From contig NZ_CP082273.1 of NCBI RefSeq assembly GCF_019880385.1, positions 2,170,001 to 2,234,000 on the forward strand: a stretch of 64,000 bases of DNA, given 5' to 3'. The notes beneath the pieces were generated by a model. That model did no database searches. It was given only the letters and a program-made list of their open reading frames with translations, and had not been told where the DNA came from. Origin of the DNA: Nocardioides coralli. Its GTDB lineage: Bacteria; Actinomycetota; Actinomycetes; Propionibacteriales; Nocardioidaceae. This document shows positions 56,591 to 64,000 of this stretch, piece after piece. Position 1 is the first letter of the stretch. Every line of letters begins with the position of its first letter. The position numbers were made by a program, and so were the translations under genes.

Positions 56591-57427
56591 ATGACGTTCT
56601 CGATCGTGGCCAGGTCCGCCGACGGTGAGTCGTGGGGGGTCGCCGTGGCGTCGAAGTTCCTCGCCGTCGGCTCCGCCGTGCCGGCAGCGGTGGCCGGCGT
56701 CGGGGCGATCGCGACCCAGGCCGACGCCAACGTGGCGTGGAAGGGCATCGCGCTCGCCCACCTCGACGAGGGCGCCACGGCCGGCGTGGCGCTGCAGCGG
56801 CTGCTCGAGGAGGACGAGGGCCGCGACCACCGCCAGGTCGGCATCGTCGACGTCGAGGGCAACGCCGTCTCGCACACGGGACCCGCCTGCCTCGACTGGG
56901 CGGGTGGTCGGACCGGGGAGGGGTACGCCGTCCAGGGCAACGTGCTCACCGGCGAGGAGGTCGTGGTCGCGATGGAGGAGGCGTGGGCTGCCTCCTCCGA
57001 CGACGCGCCCCTCGCGCACCGGCTGCTGGCCGCGCTGGGCGCCGGCGACCGGGCCGGCGGGGACCGTCGGGGGCGGCAGAGCGCCGCGCTGCTCGTCGTC
57101 CGCGACGGCGCGGGCTACGGCGGCCGCGACGACATCGCCGTCGACCTGCGGGTCGACGACCACGCCGACCCGGTCCCCGAGCTGGCGCGACTGCTCGACC
57201 TGAACGACCTCTACCTCACCGCCTCGACGGAGGCGGAGAAGGTGCCTGTCACTCCCGACCTGGCGGCCGAGCTCGCGGCCTTCGCCGAGGCCCGTGGTCA
57301 CCGCGACTTCCACGCCTGGGTCGGCACCGAGAACTACGAGATGCGGGTCGACCCCGAGCTCGCCTGGATCGACGAGCGGATCCTGGCGGTCGTCCGGTCG
57401 GCACCCCCGGACCGCGGGACCGCCTGA
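56591..57427 (+). CDS. DUF1028-family Ntn-hydrolase-like protein
   Basis: A 278-residue protein. The N-terminus MTFSIVARSADGESWGVAVASKF and GVGAIATQADANVAWKG are the DUF1028 signature, in a fold related to Ntn hydrolases. The C-terminal 70 residues add an extra domain of the kind that binds peptidoglycan-like ligands in some members. The substrate is unknown. ATG at 56591 is divergent from pfkA and sits 71 bases before glpK. Confidence 0.87.
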   Translation: MTFSIVARSADGESWGVAVASKFLAVGSAVPAAVAGVGAIATQADANVAWKGIALAHLDEGATAGVALQRLLEEDEGRDHRQVGIVDVEGNAVSHTGPACLDWAGGRTGEGYAVQGNVLTGEEVVVAMEEAWAASSDDAPLAHRLLAALGAGDRAGGDRRGRQSAALLVVRDGAGYGGRDDIAVDLRVDDHADPVPELARLLDLNDLYLTASTEAEKVPVTPDLAAELAAFAEARGHRDFHAWVGTENYEMRVDPELAWIDERILAVVRSAPPDRGTA

Positions 57428-57498
57428 CCGCCCGGCAGGTGCCCTGGTCGGGCTCCGGCCCGCCGGGGCGACGGCTCTGCGTGCCCTAGGGTCGATCC

Positions 57499-58968
57499 AT
57501 GAGCGTGCTGGCCATCGACGCAGGGACCACGGGAGTCACCGCGGTCGTCGTCAGTCCCGAGGGCAAGATCGTCGCCACGGGGTACCAGGAGTTCCGGCAG
57601 CACTTCCCGCGACCCGGCTGGGTCGAGCACGCCCCGGAGGAGATCTGGCAGGCCACGCTCGAGGCCACGCGCGAGGTGCTCGGCCGGGTCGACGGCGACG
57701 ACCTGACCGCGGTGGGGATCACCAACCAGCGCGAGACGGTCGTCCTGTGGGACCGGGAGACGCTGGGCTCGCCGCGCCGGGCGATCGTCTGGCAGGACCG
57801 GCGTACAGCCGACATCTGCGCCCGGCTGCGCGAGGAGGGCCACGAGGACCGGGTGGCAGAGCTGACGGGGCTCCGGCTCGACCCGTACTTCTCCGGAACC
57901 AAGCTGGTGTGGCTGGCCGAGAACGAGCCCCACACGTGGACCCACGTGCAGGAGGGCCGGTACGCCGTGGGCACGGTGGACTCCTACCTGATCGCCCGCA
58001 TGACCCGTGGGGTCCACCACGTCACCGACGTGTCCAACGCGTGCCGCACCCTGCTGCTCGACCTGGCCGAGGGCGCCTGGTCCGACGAGCTCTGCGGACT
58101 CTTCGGCGTGCCTCGCGACGCGCTGCCCGACCTGGTGCCCAACTGGGGTGAGGTGGCGACGACCGACGCCTCGTCCTTCTGCGGGCTGTCGCTGCCGATC
58201 GCCGGGATCGCCGGCGACCAGCAGTCGGCCCTCTTCGGCCAGACCTGCTTCGACGTGGGCGACTCGAAGTGCACCTACGGCACCGGGTCCTTCATCCTCA
58301 CCAACACCGGGACCTCGCTCGAGCGCTCGGACGCCGGGCTGCTCTCGACGGCCGCGTGGCGCTCACCGGACGGCGAGCTGACCTACGCGCTCGAAGGAGC
58401 GATCTTCGTGACCGGCGCCGCCGTGCAGTGGCTGCGCGACGGGCTGCAGATCGTGGGGTCGGCCGCGGAGACGGCGGCGATCGCGGCGACGGTCGACGAC
58501 TCCGACGGCGTGGTCTTCGTGCCCGCCCTCACCGGGCTCGGCGCGCCCCACTGGGACCCGCACGCCCGGGGTCTCATCATCGGCATCACCCGCGGCACCA
58601 CCCGTGGCCACATCGTCCGCGCCACCCTCGAGGCGATCGCCTTCGAGGTGCGCGACGTCCTCGAGACCATGCCGTCGACGCTCGCCTCGCTCCGGGTGGA
58701 CGGCGGCGCGGCCGCCAACGACCTGCTCTGCCAGGTGCAGGCCGACCAGATCGGCGTCCCGGTCGAGCGGCCGGAGATCGTGGAGACCACCGCCCTCGGT
58801 GCGGCGTTCCTCGCCGGCCTGGGCACGGGGGTGTGGTCGTCGACCGACGCGCTGCGCGCGACCTGGTCACTGGACCGTCGGTTCGAGCCCGAGGCCGACC
58901 GCTCGGAGGCGGACGCGGCGCACACCCGCTGGCTGGCCGCGGTCGACCGGGCGAAGGGCTGGGACTGA
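57499..58968 (+). CDS. glpK: Glycerol kinase
   Basis: A 489-residue FGGY kinase that phosphorylates glycerol at the sn-3 position using ATP. The motifs are IDAGTTGVTAVVV, QHFPRPGWVEHAPEEIW, GITNQRETVVLWDRETG-like, WQDRRTADIC, GIAGDQQSALFGQTC and TYGTGSFILTNTG, with the C-terminal LRVDGGAAANDLLCQVQAD. ATG at 57499. No glycerol facilitator or glpD gene is adjacent. It is convergent with the FAD reductase, with a 3-base gap. Confidence 0.96.
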   Translation: MSVLAIDAGTTGVTAVVVSPEGKIVATGYQEFRQHFPRPGWVEHAPEEIWQATLEATREVLGRVDGDDLTAVGITNQRETVVLWDRETLGSPRRAIVWQDRRTADICARLREEGHEDRVAELTGLRLDPYFSGTKLVWLAENEPHTWTHVQEGRYAVGTVDSYLIARMTRGVHHVTDVSNACRTLLLDLAEGAWSDELCGLFGVPRDALPDLVPNWGEVATTDASSFCGLSLPIAGIAGDQQSALFGQTCFDVGDSKCTYGTGSFILTNTGTSLERSDAGLLSTAAWRSPDGELTYALEGAIFVTGAAVQWLRDGLQIVGSAAETAAIAATVDDSDGVVFVPALTGLGAPHWDPHARGLIIGITRGTTRGHIVRATLEAIAFEVRDVLETMPSTLASLRVDGGAAANDLLCQVQADQIGVPVERPEIVETTALGAAFLAGLGTGVWSSTDALRATWSLDRRFEPEADRSEADAAHTRWLAAVDRAKGWD

Positions 58969-58971
58969 CCC

Positions 58972-60168
58972 TCAGACCAGGTCGGCGAGAGGTACGTCGG
59001 GGTCGCGGACCCGGTCGTCGGCCGCCCGACCGACCAGTGCCCTGATCGTCTCGGTGGCGTCCCAGTCGTTGGCGTGCATCCCGGCGGCGACGCGGTCGTC
59101 CTTGACCCATAGCGCCGTGAAGACCCGGTCGCCGGACAGGTCCCCGCGGACCACGACCTCGTCGTAGCCGTCCCGACCGACGTGCCCGACGTACTCCATG
59201 CCGAGGTCGTACTGGTCGGTGTAGAAGAAGGGCTGCCGGTCGTAGGGGGCGTCGTCGCCCAGCATCACGCGCGCGGCGTGCTTGCCCTGCTCCTGGGCGT
59301 TGTCCCAGTGCTCGACGCGCACCCGACCCAGGCTGGGGTGGTCGTGGTTGGCCACGTCGCCGGCCGCCCACACGTCCGGGGCGGAGGTGCGCAGCGTCGC
59401 GTCGACCAGGACCCCGTCGTCGGTGTCGAGTCCGGCTGCCTCCGCGAGCCCGGTGTCGGGACGGGCGCCGATGCCGACCACCACCAGGTCCGGGTGCACC
59501 TCGTGCCCGCCGGCGAGCCGGGCCGTGATGCGGTCGCCGTCGCGGCTGATCGAGTCCAGCCCGCTGTCGAGCCGCAGGTCGACGTCGTGCTCGCGATGGA
59601 GGTCCGCGAAGGATCGCGCCACCTCGGGGCCCAGCACGCCGAGCAACGGCAGCTCGGCGGTGTCGACGACCGTCACGGACCCGCCCGCCTTGCGCGCGGC
59701 CGAGGCGACCTCGAGACCGATCCAGCCGGCACCGATGACCAGCAGGTCACCCCCCAACCGCTCCTTGAGCGCCAGTGAGTCCTCGAGGCGCCGCAGGTAG
59801 GTGAGGTCGACGCCGGACTCGTCGACCATCGCCAGCCGGGTGGGCTGGGAGCCGGTCGCCAGCAGCAGCTTGTCCCACGTGATCGTGCGGTCGCCGACCT
59901 CGACGCGGCGGCCGGCCACGTCCAGCGCGGAGGCGGGCGTCCCGGTCAGCAGCTCGACCCCGTGGTCCGCGTACCAGTGGGCCTCGTGGACGAAGGGCGC
60001 GTCCGGCCCGGCGTCGCCGAGGAGGATGCCCTTGGACAGGGGTGGTCGCTCGTAGGGCGTGTGGTGCTCCGCAGCGATCAGCGTGATGTCCCCGTCGTAC
60101 CCCTGCTCGCGGAGCTCGTCGACGGCCTTGGCGCCGGCGAGCCCGCCTCCCACGACAACGATGTGCAT
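58972..60168 (-). CDS. FAD-dependent NAD(P)H oxidoreductase (rubredoxin/ferredoxin reductase type)
   Basis: A 398-residue flavoprotein. Two Rossmann motifs are present: VVVGGGLAGAKAVDELREQG near the N-terminus for FAD and VIGAGWIGLEVASAARKAGG for NAD(P)H. DVWAAGDVANHDHPSLG is the C-terminal FAD motif. TPYERPPLSKGILLG matches ferredoxin and rubredoxin reductases that feed cytochrome P450 or dioxygenases, but none is adjacent, so the electron acceptor is unknown. ATG at 60168 follows CAGGAGG. Confidence 0.9.
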   Translation of the reverse strand: MHIVVVGGGLAGAKAVDELREQGYDGDITLIAAEHHTPYERPPLSKGILLGDAGPDAPFVHEAHWYADHGVELLTGTPASALDVAGRRVEVGDRTITWDKLLLATGSQPTRLAMVDESGVDLTYLRRLEDSLALKERLGGDLLVIGAGWIGLEVASAARKAGGSVTVVDTAELPLLGVLGPEVARSFADLHREHDVDLRLDSGLDSISRDGDRITARLAGGHEVHPDLVVVGIGARPDTGLAEAAGLDTDDGVLVDATLRTSAPDVWAAGDVANHDHPSLGRVRVEHWDNAQEQGKHAARVMLGDDAPYDRQPFFYTDQYDLGMEYVGHVGRDGYDEVVVRGDLSGDRVFTALWVKDDRVAAGMHANDWDATETIRALVGRAADDRVRDPDVPLADLV

Positions 60169-60202
60169 GAGCACCTCCTGCTTCGCAGCGTAGCCGCGAT
60201 TC

Positions 60203-61081
60203 CTAGCGGCCCAGCCTGGCCAGCGCCTCGGTCGCCCGGTCGTGCTCCCTGGCTGCTGCATCCAGCGCGTCCTGCGCCTCGGACCTGGCGTCCTCGGCCT
60301 CGGACAGCTCGTCGTCGGCATCCTCGGAGGCCGTCTCGAGGTCGGCCAGCCGGCGCTTCAGCTCCTCGATCTCGGCCTGCAGCTGCAGGGTTCTGGCCTC
60401 GAGGTCGTCGACGGTCGCGTCGGCCTGCGCGAGGGCCGTCCGCGCGTCCGCGAGGGCGGACTCGGTGACGGAGACCCGTTCACGTGCGGCAGCCAGCGCC
60501 TTCTCGTCGGCCTCGGGGTCGGGGACCAGGTGCAGCTCGGGCGGCGTCGGCTCGACGGCGCTCGCGGTGAACCCCAGGGCGTCCGGGGTGGCGACGGCCG
60601 CGGTGAGGTCGACCTCGTCGACCCCCGTGGCCGAGAGAGCGGTGACCAGGAGGCCGCTGCGGACGGCCTCGGCACAGCGGGCGTCCAGCATGGCGGCGGT
60701 CAGCGTCGCCTCGACCTGGTCGGCCACTGCAGGAGTGACCCGGACCCCCTGCTCGGACGCCAGGTGCCGGGCCCCGGTGGTGACCGCCGCCGTGAGCTGA
60801 CGTCGCTGCCGCGTGAGGGCCCGCAGCTCCTCGCCGGCCATGCCCTCGGCGGCCTGCCGCAAGGCTGCACCCAGCTCGAGCACCTGGGTGATCTGCTCGG
60901 CGTCCCGGCGCACGAGCAGGTTGACGACCCAGGCAGCCAGGGAGGGCTTCTTCAGCTTCTTGACCGGCGCGGCCAGGTCGGTGCCCTTGAGCTCCTTGGC
61001 TCGGGCGTCGCGAGCCGGCGTGAAGTCGGCGAGCGGCAGCGCGTAGAGCTCGTCGGCGATCTCCAGCAGCTCCGCGGTCAC
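60203..61081 (-). CDS. Coiled-coil protein of unknown function
   Basis: A 292-residue protein starting at GTG 61081. The N-terminal 180 residues are helical with a conserved-looking ELYALPLADFTPARDARAK and a KKLKKPSLAAWVVNLLVR segment. The C-terminal third (from about residue 200) is a continuous heptad-rich coiled-coil (ARTLQLQAEIEELKRRLADL, SEAEDARSEAQDAL). No catalytic motif is seen, and it does not match a family I can name. It follows the FAD reductase on the same strand. Confidence 0.7.
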   Translation of the reverse strand: MTAELLEIADELYALPLADFTPARDARAKELKGTDLAAPVKKLKKPSLAAWVVNLLVRRDAEQITQVLELGAALRQAAEGMAGEELRALTRQRRQLTAAVTTGARHLASEQGVRVTPAVADQVEATLTAAMLDARCAEAVRSGLLVTALSATGVDEVDLTAAVATPDALGFTASAVEPTPPELHLVPDPEADEKALAAARERVSVTESALADARTALAQADATVDDLEARTLQLQAEIEELKRRLADLETASEDADDELSEAEDARSEAQDALDAAAREHDRATEALARLGR

Positions 61082-61091
61082 GCTCGCGATC

Positions 61092-61580
61092 CTAGGCGCG
61101 ATCCGGGGCCTCGGGGCCGGCGCCGTACTCGAGCTCGAGGGGGTGCGGTGGCCAGGTCGCGGCCCGGCTGCAGCCGGTCGGCCGCCAGCCCAGGTGCTCG
61201 TAGAGGCCACGCGCCCGGTGGTTCCCCTCCAGGCACCACAGCCGGGTGGCTCCCGCACCCCTGGCGCGCGTCACGGCCGCCCGGGCCAGCCCGCTCCCCC
61301 AGCGGTCGGGGTGGACGGCGAGATGGCGCAAGGTGAGCGGGTCGTGCGCCACGAACGCATCGAGGTGACCCTCACCGTCGACCACCTCCACGGTCACCAA
61401 CGCGTCGTCGAGGGTCGCGAGCCAGCGCTCACGGACCTCAGCGTAGGGAAACGGGTGCTCCGCGGGTGGGAACAGGTGCCCGAGGGCGACCAGGTTGGCG
61501 GCCCGCTCGAGGTCAGCCAGGGCGTCGGCGTCGCCGCGGCCGGCCCGGCGCCAGTCAGGCGCCCTCGTCACCGTCACCAT
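61092..61580 (-). CDS. GNAT-family N-acetyltransferase
   Basis: A 162-residue single-domain acetyltransferase. The acetyl-CoA motif is LRHLAVHPDRWGSGLARAAV and the closing motif is LWCLEGNHRARGLYEHLGW. The start at ATG 61580 overlaps the response regulator stop by 26 bases, and in-frame GTG codons at 61577 and 61571 are alternatives. The substrate is unknown. It lies next to the regulator gene on the same strand, so they are probably one transcript. Confidence 0.87.
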   Translation of the reverse strand: MVTVTRAPDWRRAGRGDADALADLERAANLVALGHLFPPAEHPFPYAEVRERWLATLDDALVTVEVVDGEGHLDAFVAHDPLTLRHLAVHPDRWGSGLARAAVTRARGAGATRLWCLEGNHRARGLYEHLGWRPTGCSRAATWPPHPLELEYGAGPEAPDRA

Positions 61581-62232
61581 CGTCGTCGTCGAGGCCCTGC
61601 GCGATGGCCCAGCGGGTGAGTTGGACCCGGTTGTGCATCTGGAGCTTGCGCAGGGTGTTCTGCACGTGGTTCTGCACCGTGCGGTGCGAGATCACCAGCC
61701 GATCGGCGATCTGCTTGTAGGACATCCCCTTGGCGACCATCTTGAGGATCTCGGTCTCGCGCGGGGTGAGCTGCTCCTCGGCCTCGTCGGGTCCCTCCGC
61801 CATCCGCCGGAACTCGCCGAGCACCAGGCCGGCGAGGCCCGGTGTGAACACCGTGTCCCCGGCCGCCACCCGACGTACGGCGTCGAGCAGCTCGGCCCGG
61901 GAGGCGGACTTGACGAGGTAGCCGGTGGCACCGGCCTTCACCGCCGCGAGGACGTCGGCCTGCTCGCCGGACGCCGACAGGATCAGCACCCGCGCCGACG
62001 GGTCGTGGGTGAGCACCTCGGCGGTCACCTCGACCCCGGTGGGGCCGGGGATCTGCAGGTCGAGCACGAGCACCTGGGGCCGCGCGGCCGGGAACCGCGC
62101 GATCGCCTCCTGCCCCGTGGCGGCGACTCCCACCACGTCGAAGCCGGCGTCTTGCAGGTCGCGCTCGACGGCGTCGCGCCACATGGGGTGGTCGTCGACC
62201 ACCATCACCCGGATCGGCACGTCCTCGGTCAT
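61555..62232 (-). CDS. NarL/FixJ-family response regulator without an adjacent kinase
   Basis: A 225-residue two-domain regulator. The receiver domain has the acidic pair in VMVVDDHP, the phospho-acceptor D58 (VLVLDLQIPG) and the lysine in YLVKSAS. The C-terminal LuxR-type helix-turn-helix reads LTPRETEILKMVAKGMSY and ADRLVISHRTVQNHVQNTL. The extreme C-terminus is an acidic Asp/Gly tail. No histidine kinase is encoded in the window, so it is an orphan here; the kinase may lie elsewhere. ATG at 62232. Confidence 0.93.
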   Translation of the reverse strand: MTEDVPIRVMVVDDHPMWRDAVERDLQDAGFDVVGVAATGQEAIARFPAARPQVLVLDLQIPGPTGVEVTAEVLTHDPSARVLILSASGEQADVLAAVKAGATGYLVKSASRAELLDAVRRVAAGDTVFTPGLAGLVLGEFRRMAEGPDEAEEQLTPRETEILKMVAKGMSYKQIADRLVISHRTVQNHVQNTLRKLQMHNRVQLTRWAIAQGLDDDDGDGDEGA

Positions 62233-62259
62233 GGCGACGACCCTAGACCGAGCACACGC

Positions 62260-62763
62260 TCACGGTCGGACGAAGCGGCCGCGCCGGTGCACCAGCGGCT
62301 CGTCGTCGTCACCCACCTCGACCTCGTCGACGGCACACGTGACCAGCCGGGACCAACCGACGTCGTGGTGGTCCTCCAGCGTCACCAGGGCGTGGGTGTC
62401 GCTGTCGGTCAGCAAGGGCCCGTACGCCGTCTCCTCGAAGGAGCCGGTGCGGAAGGCGCCCCCGGGCGCGGGCGCCGTGCCGGCGAAGGCCTCGGCGAGG
62501 TCGCGGTGCCGCCACGAGAGCAGCTGCACCACCGCCCGGCCGGTCCGCTCCAGCGCCGCGGTCAGGTCGGCGTCGGGGTCGAGCAGCGCCAGCACCCGAC
62601 CGGGCTCACCGCCAGCGACCAGGATCGAGGAGACGGTCAGGCCGGCCCGCGCGCCACCCGCGCCCGACGTCCACAGGCTCACCGACCCCGTGACGCGGCC
62701 GCGCAACCGGCGTACGGGATCGGGAGAGGGGTCCGCGAAGGGGTGTCCGGAGTGGATGGTCAC
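62260..62763 (-). CDS. Flavin reductase-like (FMN-binding split-barrel) protein
   Basis: A 167-residue protein starting at GTG 62763. The FMN-binding pattern is visible: GSVSLWTSGAGGARAGLTVSS near the N-terminus, ALLDPDADLTAALERTGRAV, and LVTCAVDEVEVGDDDEPL near the C-terminus. Family members reduce flavins or act as oxygenase partners, and which one cannot be told from the sequence. It is divergent from the spermidine synthase-like gene and follows it toward the response regulator gene on the same strand. Confidence 0.75.
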   Translation of the reverse strand: MTIHSGHPFADPSPDPVRRLRGRVTGSVSLWTSGAGGARAGLTVSSILVAGGEPGRVLALLDPDADLTAALERTGRAVVQLLSWRHRDLAEAFAGTAPAPGGAFRTGSFEETAYGPLLTDSDTHALVTLEDHHDVGWSRLVTCAVDEVEVGDDDEPLVHRRGRFVRP

Positions 62764-62846
62764 GACGGACCAGCCTACGACGACCGTTCGGTCACGGTTC
62801 GCGCGTTCGCACCACGCGCGGGAGTCCGCGTGGCTAGCCTCCGAGC

Positions 62847-64000
62847 GTGACGGCAACCCTCACCCCACCCCCGGTGGCGGTCCCCCCGAGACAGCGCACC
62901 GGCCGCGCGCTGGTCGTGCTCTTCACGCTGACGGCGTTCACGGGCGCCGCACTCCTCTTCACGGTGCAGCCGCTCGTCGCACGCCTGCTGCTCCCGATGT
63001 ACGGCGGCAGCGCCACCGTGTGGAGCACCTGCTCGCTGTTCTTCCAGGTGCTGCTGCTCGTCGGCTACGTCTACTCGCACCTGACCACCAGCAGGTTGCC
63101 CCGCCGTCGACAGCCACTCGTGCACCTGGCGGTCCTCGCGCTGCCCCTGGCCACCCTCCCGCTGGCCCTCCCGGCCGCGGCGGCGCCCGCGGCCGACGGT
63201 TCTCCGACCCTCTGGCTGCTGCGCACGCTCGCCCTCATGATCGGCCTGCCGTTCGTCGTCCTCTCGACGACGGGTCCGCTGCTCCAGCGCTGGTACTCGT
63301 GGGCGGACGGACCTCGGTCGGACGACCCGTACTTCCTCTTCGCCGCCAGCAACGTCGGCAGCTTCGGCGGCCTGCTGGCCTACCCGTTCCTCGTGGAGCC
63401 CTACCTCAGCCTCGGCCAGCAGACCACGCTGTTCAGCTGGGCCTTCGTGGGGTTCGCCGTCCTCACCGCCACCTGCGGCCTGCTGGGAACCCGGTCCACC
63501 GAAGGGCCCCACGACGCGGCCCCGGTGACACCCACTCGACTTCCGCGCCGACGCCTGGCCCGCTGGTGCTGGTACGCCTTCGTGCCGTCCTGCCTGTTCC
63601 TCGCGGTGACCCATCACCTCTCGACCGACGTCGCGCCGATCCCGCTGCTCTGGGTGGTCCCGCTCGGCCTCTACCTGGCGACGTTCGTCGCGGCCTTCGC
63701 GGTGACCTCGCGCCGCGTACCGCCCACCCTGCTGCGGCTCACCGCCGGGCTCGCCCTCTGCGCCACCATGTTCGCGCCCCTGGCGACCCGGATCCCGCTG
63801 AGCGTCGTGATCGGCCTGGACCTGGCCCTCGTGGTCGTGGTCGGGTACACGGCCCACCGCCTTCTCGCGGCGGACCGCCCGGAGCCCGAGCACCTCACCA
63901 CCTTCTACATCGCCGTGGCGGTCGGCGGCGCTCTGGGCGGCGTGGTGAACGGGTTGATCGCGCCCGTGCTCTTCGACCGCGTGCTGGAGTACCAGCTGAT
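62847..64000 (+). CDS. Spermidine synthase-like multi-helix membrane protein, truncated by the window end
   Basis: A plus-strand frame opening at GTG 62847 and still open at 64000 (384 codons seen). The visible part is a membrane domain with about eight to ten helices (FTGAALLFTVQPLVARLLLP, TVWSTCSLFFQVLLLVGYVYS, FAASNVGSFGGLLAYPFLVEP, PIPLLWVVPLGLYL, GGALGGVVNGLIAP). This matches the N-terminal transporter-like domain of actinobacterial proteins that end in a spermidine synthase (SpeE-like) domain, which would lie beyond the window. The opposite-strand frame 62775-63893 is a shadow. Confidence 0.85.
   Translation, partial: MTATLTPPPVAVPPRQRTGRALVVLFTLTAFTGAALLFTVQPLVARLLLPMYGGSATVWSTCSLFFQVLLLVGYVYSHLTTSRLPRRRQPLVHLAVLALPLATLPLALPAAAAPAADGSPTLWLLRTLALMIGLPFVVLSTTGPLLQRWYSWADGPRSDDPYFLFAASNVGSFGGLLAYPFLVEPYLSLGQQTTLFSWAFVGFAVLTATCGLLGTRSTEGPHDAAPVTPTRLPRRRLARWCWYAFVPSCLFLAVTHHLSTDVAPIPLLWVVPLGLYLATFVAAFAVTSRRVPPTLLRLTAGLALCATMFAPLATRIPLSVVIGLDLALVVVVGYTAHRLLAADRPEPEHLTTFYIAVAVGGALGGVVNGLIAPVLFDRVLEYQL

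Noticed and set aside
62775..63893. 372-codon minus-strand frame near the right end
   Set aside because: It is antisense to a clear plus-strand membrane protein that is open to the window edge, and its Gln/Arg/Glu-rich translation has no fold-like features.

Overview
This window is a contiguous piece of a high-GC, Gram-positive actinobacterial chromosome. Gene content and order most resemble Nocardioides and relatives (Nocardioidaceae); that assignment is an inference from remembered gene order, not a database result. The layout parallels the Mycobacterium tuberculosis Rv2145c-Rv2178c interval: the division and cell-wall (dcw) cluster, a DUF3040 gene, metF, a polyprenyl synthase, an Rv2175c-like gene, pknL and a class II DAHP synthase. 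I see no rRNA, tRNA, CRISPR array, transposase, integrase or phage gene. Almost all of the window is coding, with many 4-base ATGA/GTGA stop-start overlaps.

Region 1 (1-4913): the start of an unidentified gene, a four-helix membrane protein, the replicative polymerase gene dnaE1 and a VOC-fold protein. Region 2 (4944-8209, minus strand): a GNAT-chorismate mutase fusion, an RluD-type pseudouridine synthase, lspA, and a DksA-type zinc-finger protein with a long histone H1-like tail. Region 3 (8345-27070, minus strand): the complete dcw cluster. In transcription order it reads mraZ, a 56-aa membrane protein, rsmH, ftsL-like, ftsI, murE, murF, mraY, murD, ftsW, murG, murC, ftsQ, ftsZ, pgeF-like, yggS, sepF, yggT, divIVA, then a strong hairpin terminator. 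The mraZ promoter carries four 10-bp-spaced GTGG boxes, and the mraZ-rsmH leader can form a very long stem-loop.

Region 4 (27184-32164, plus strand): divergent from mraZ, a moxR-DUF58-transglutaminase operon preceded by a GTGG-rich 22/23-bp tandem array. Region 5 (32267-39708, minus strand): a DUF3040 gene, then a putative SOS operon (SOS box, DUF6504, SAV_6107-type HEPN, dnaE2, methyltransferase, dinB) holding two translesion polymerases. Region 6 (39800-44909): membrane proteins, a YbaK-type protein, a CrtI-like oxidoreductase, metF and a polyprenyl diphosphate synthase.

Region 7 (44961-53858): a barstar/RNase Sa-like pair inserted beside the Rv2175c-like gene and pknL, then endonuclease IV, a type I DAHP synthase, a zinc-ribbon membrane protein, threonine aldolase and a class II DAHP synthase. 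Region 8 (53932-64000): an APC permease, a phosphofructokinase with pyrophosphate-type residues, a DUF1028 protein, glycerol kinase, an FAD reductase, a coiled-coil protein, a GNAT protein, an orphan NarL-type regulator, a flavin reductase-like protein, and the N-terminal part of a spermidine synthase-like membrane protein cut by the window end.

Taken together, the window joins septal and lateral wall synthesis (dcw cluster, DivIVA/SepF, PknL), DNA replication and damage tolerance (DnaE1, DnaE2, DinB, Nfo) and entry to aromatic amino acid synthesis (two DAHP synthases and a chorismate mutase domain).
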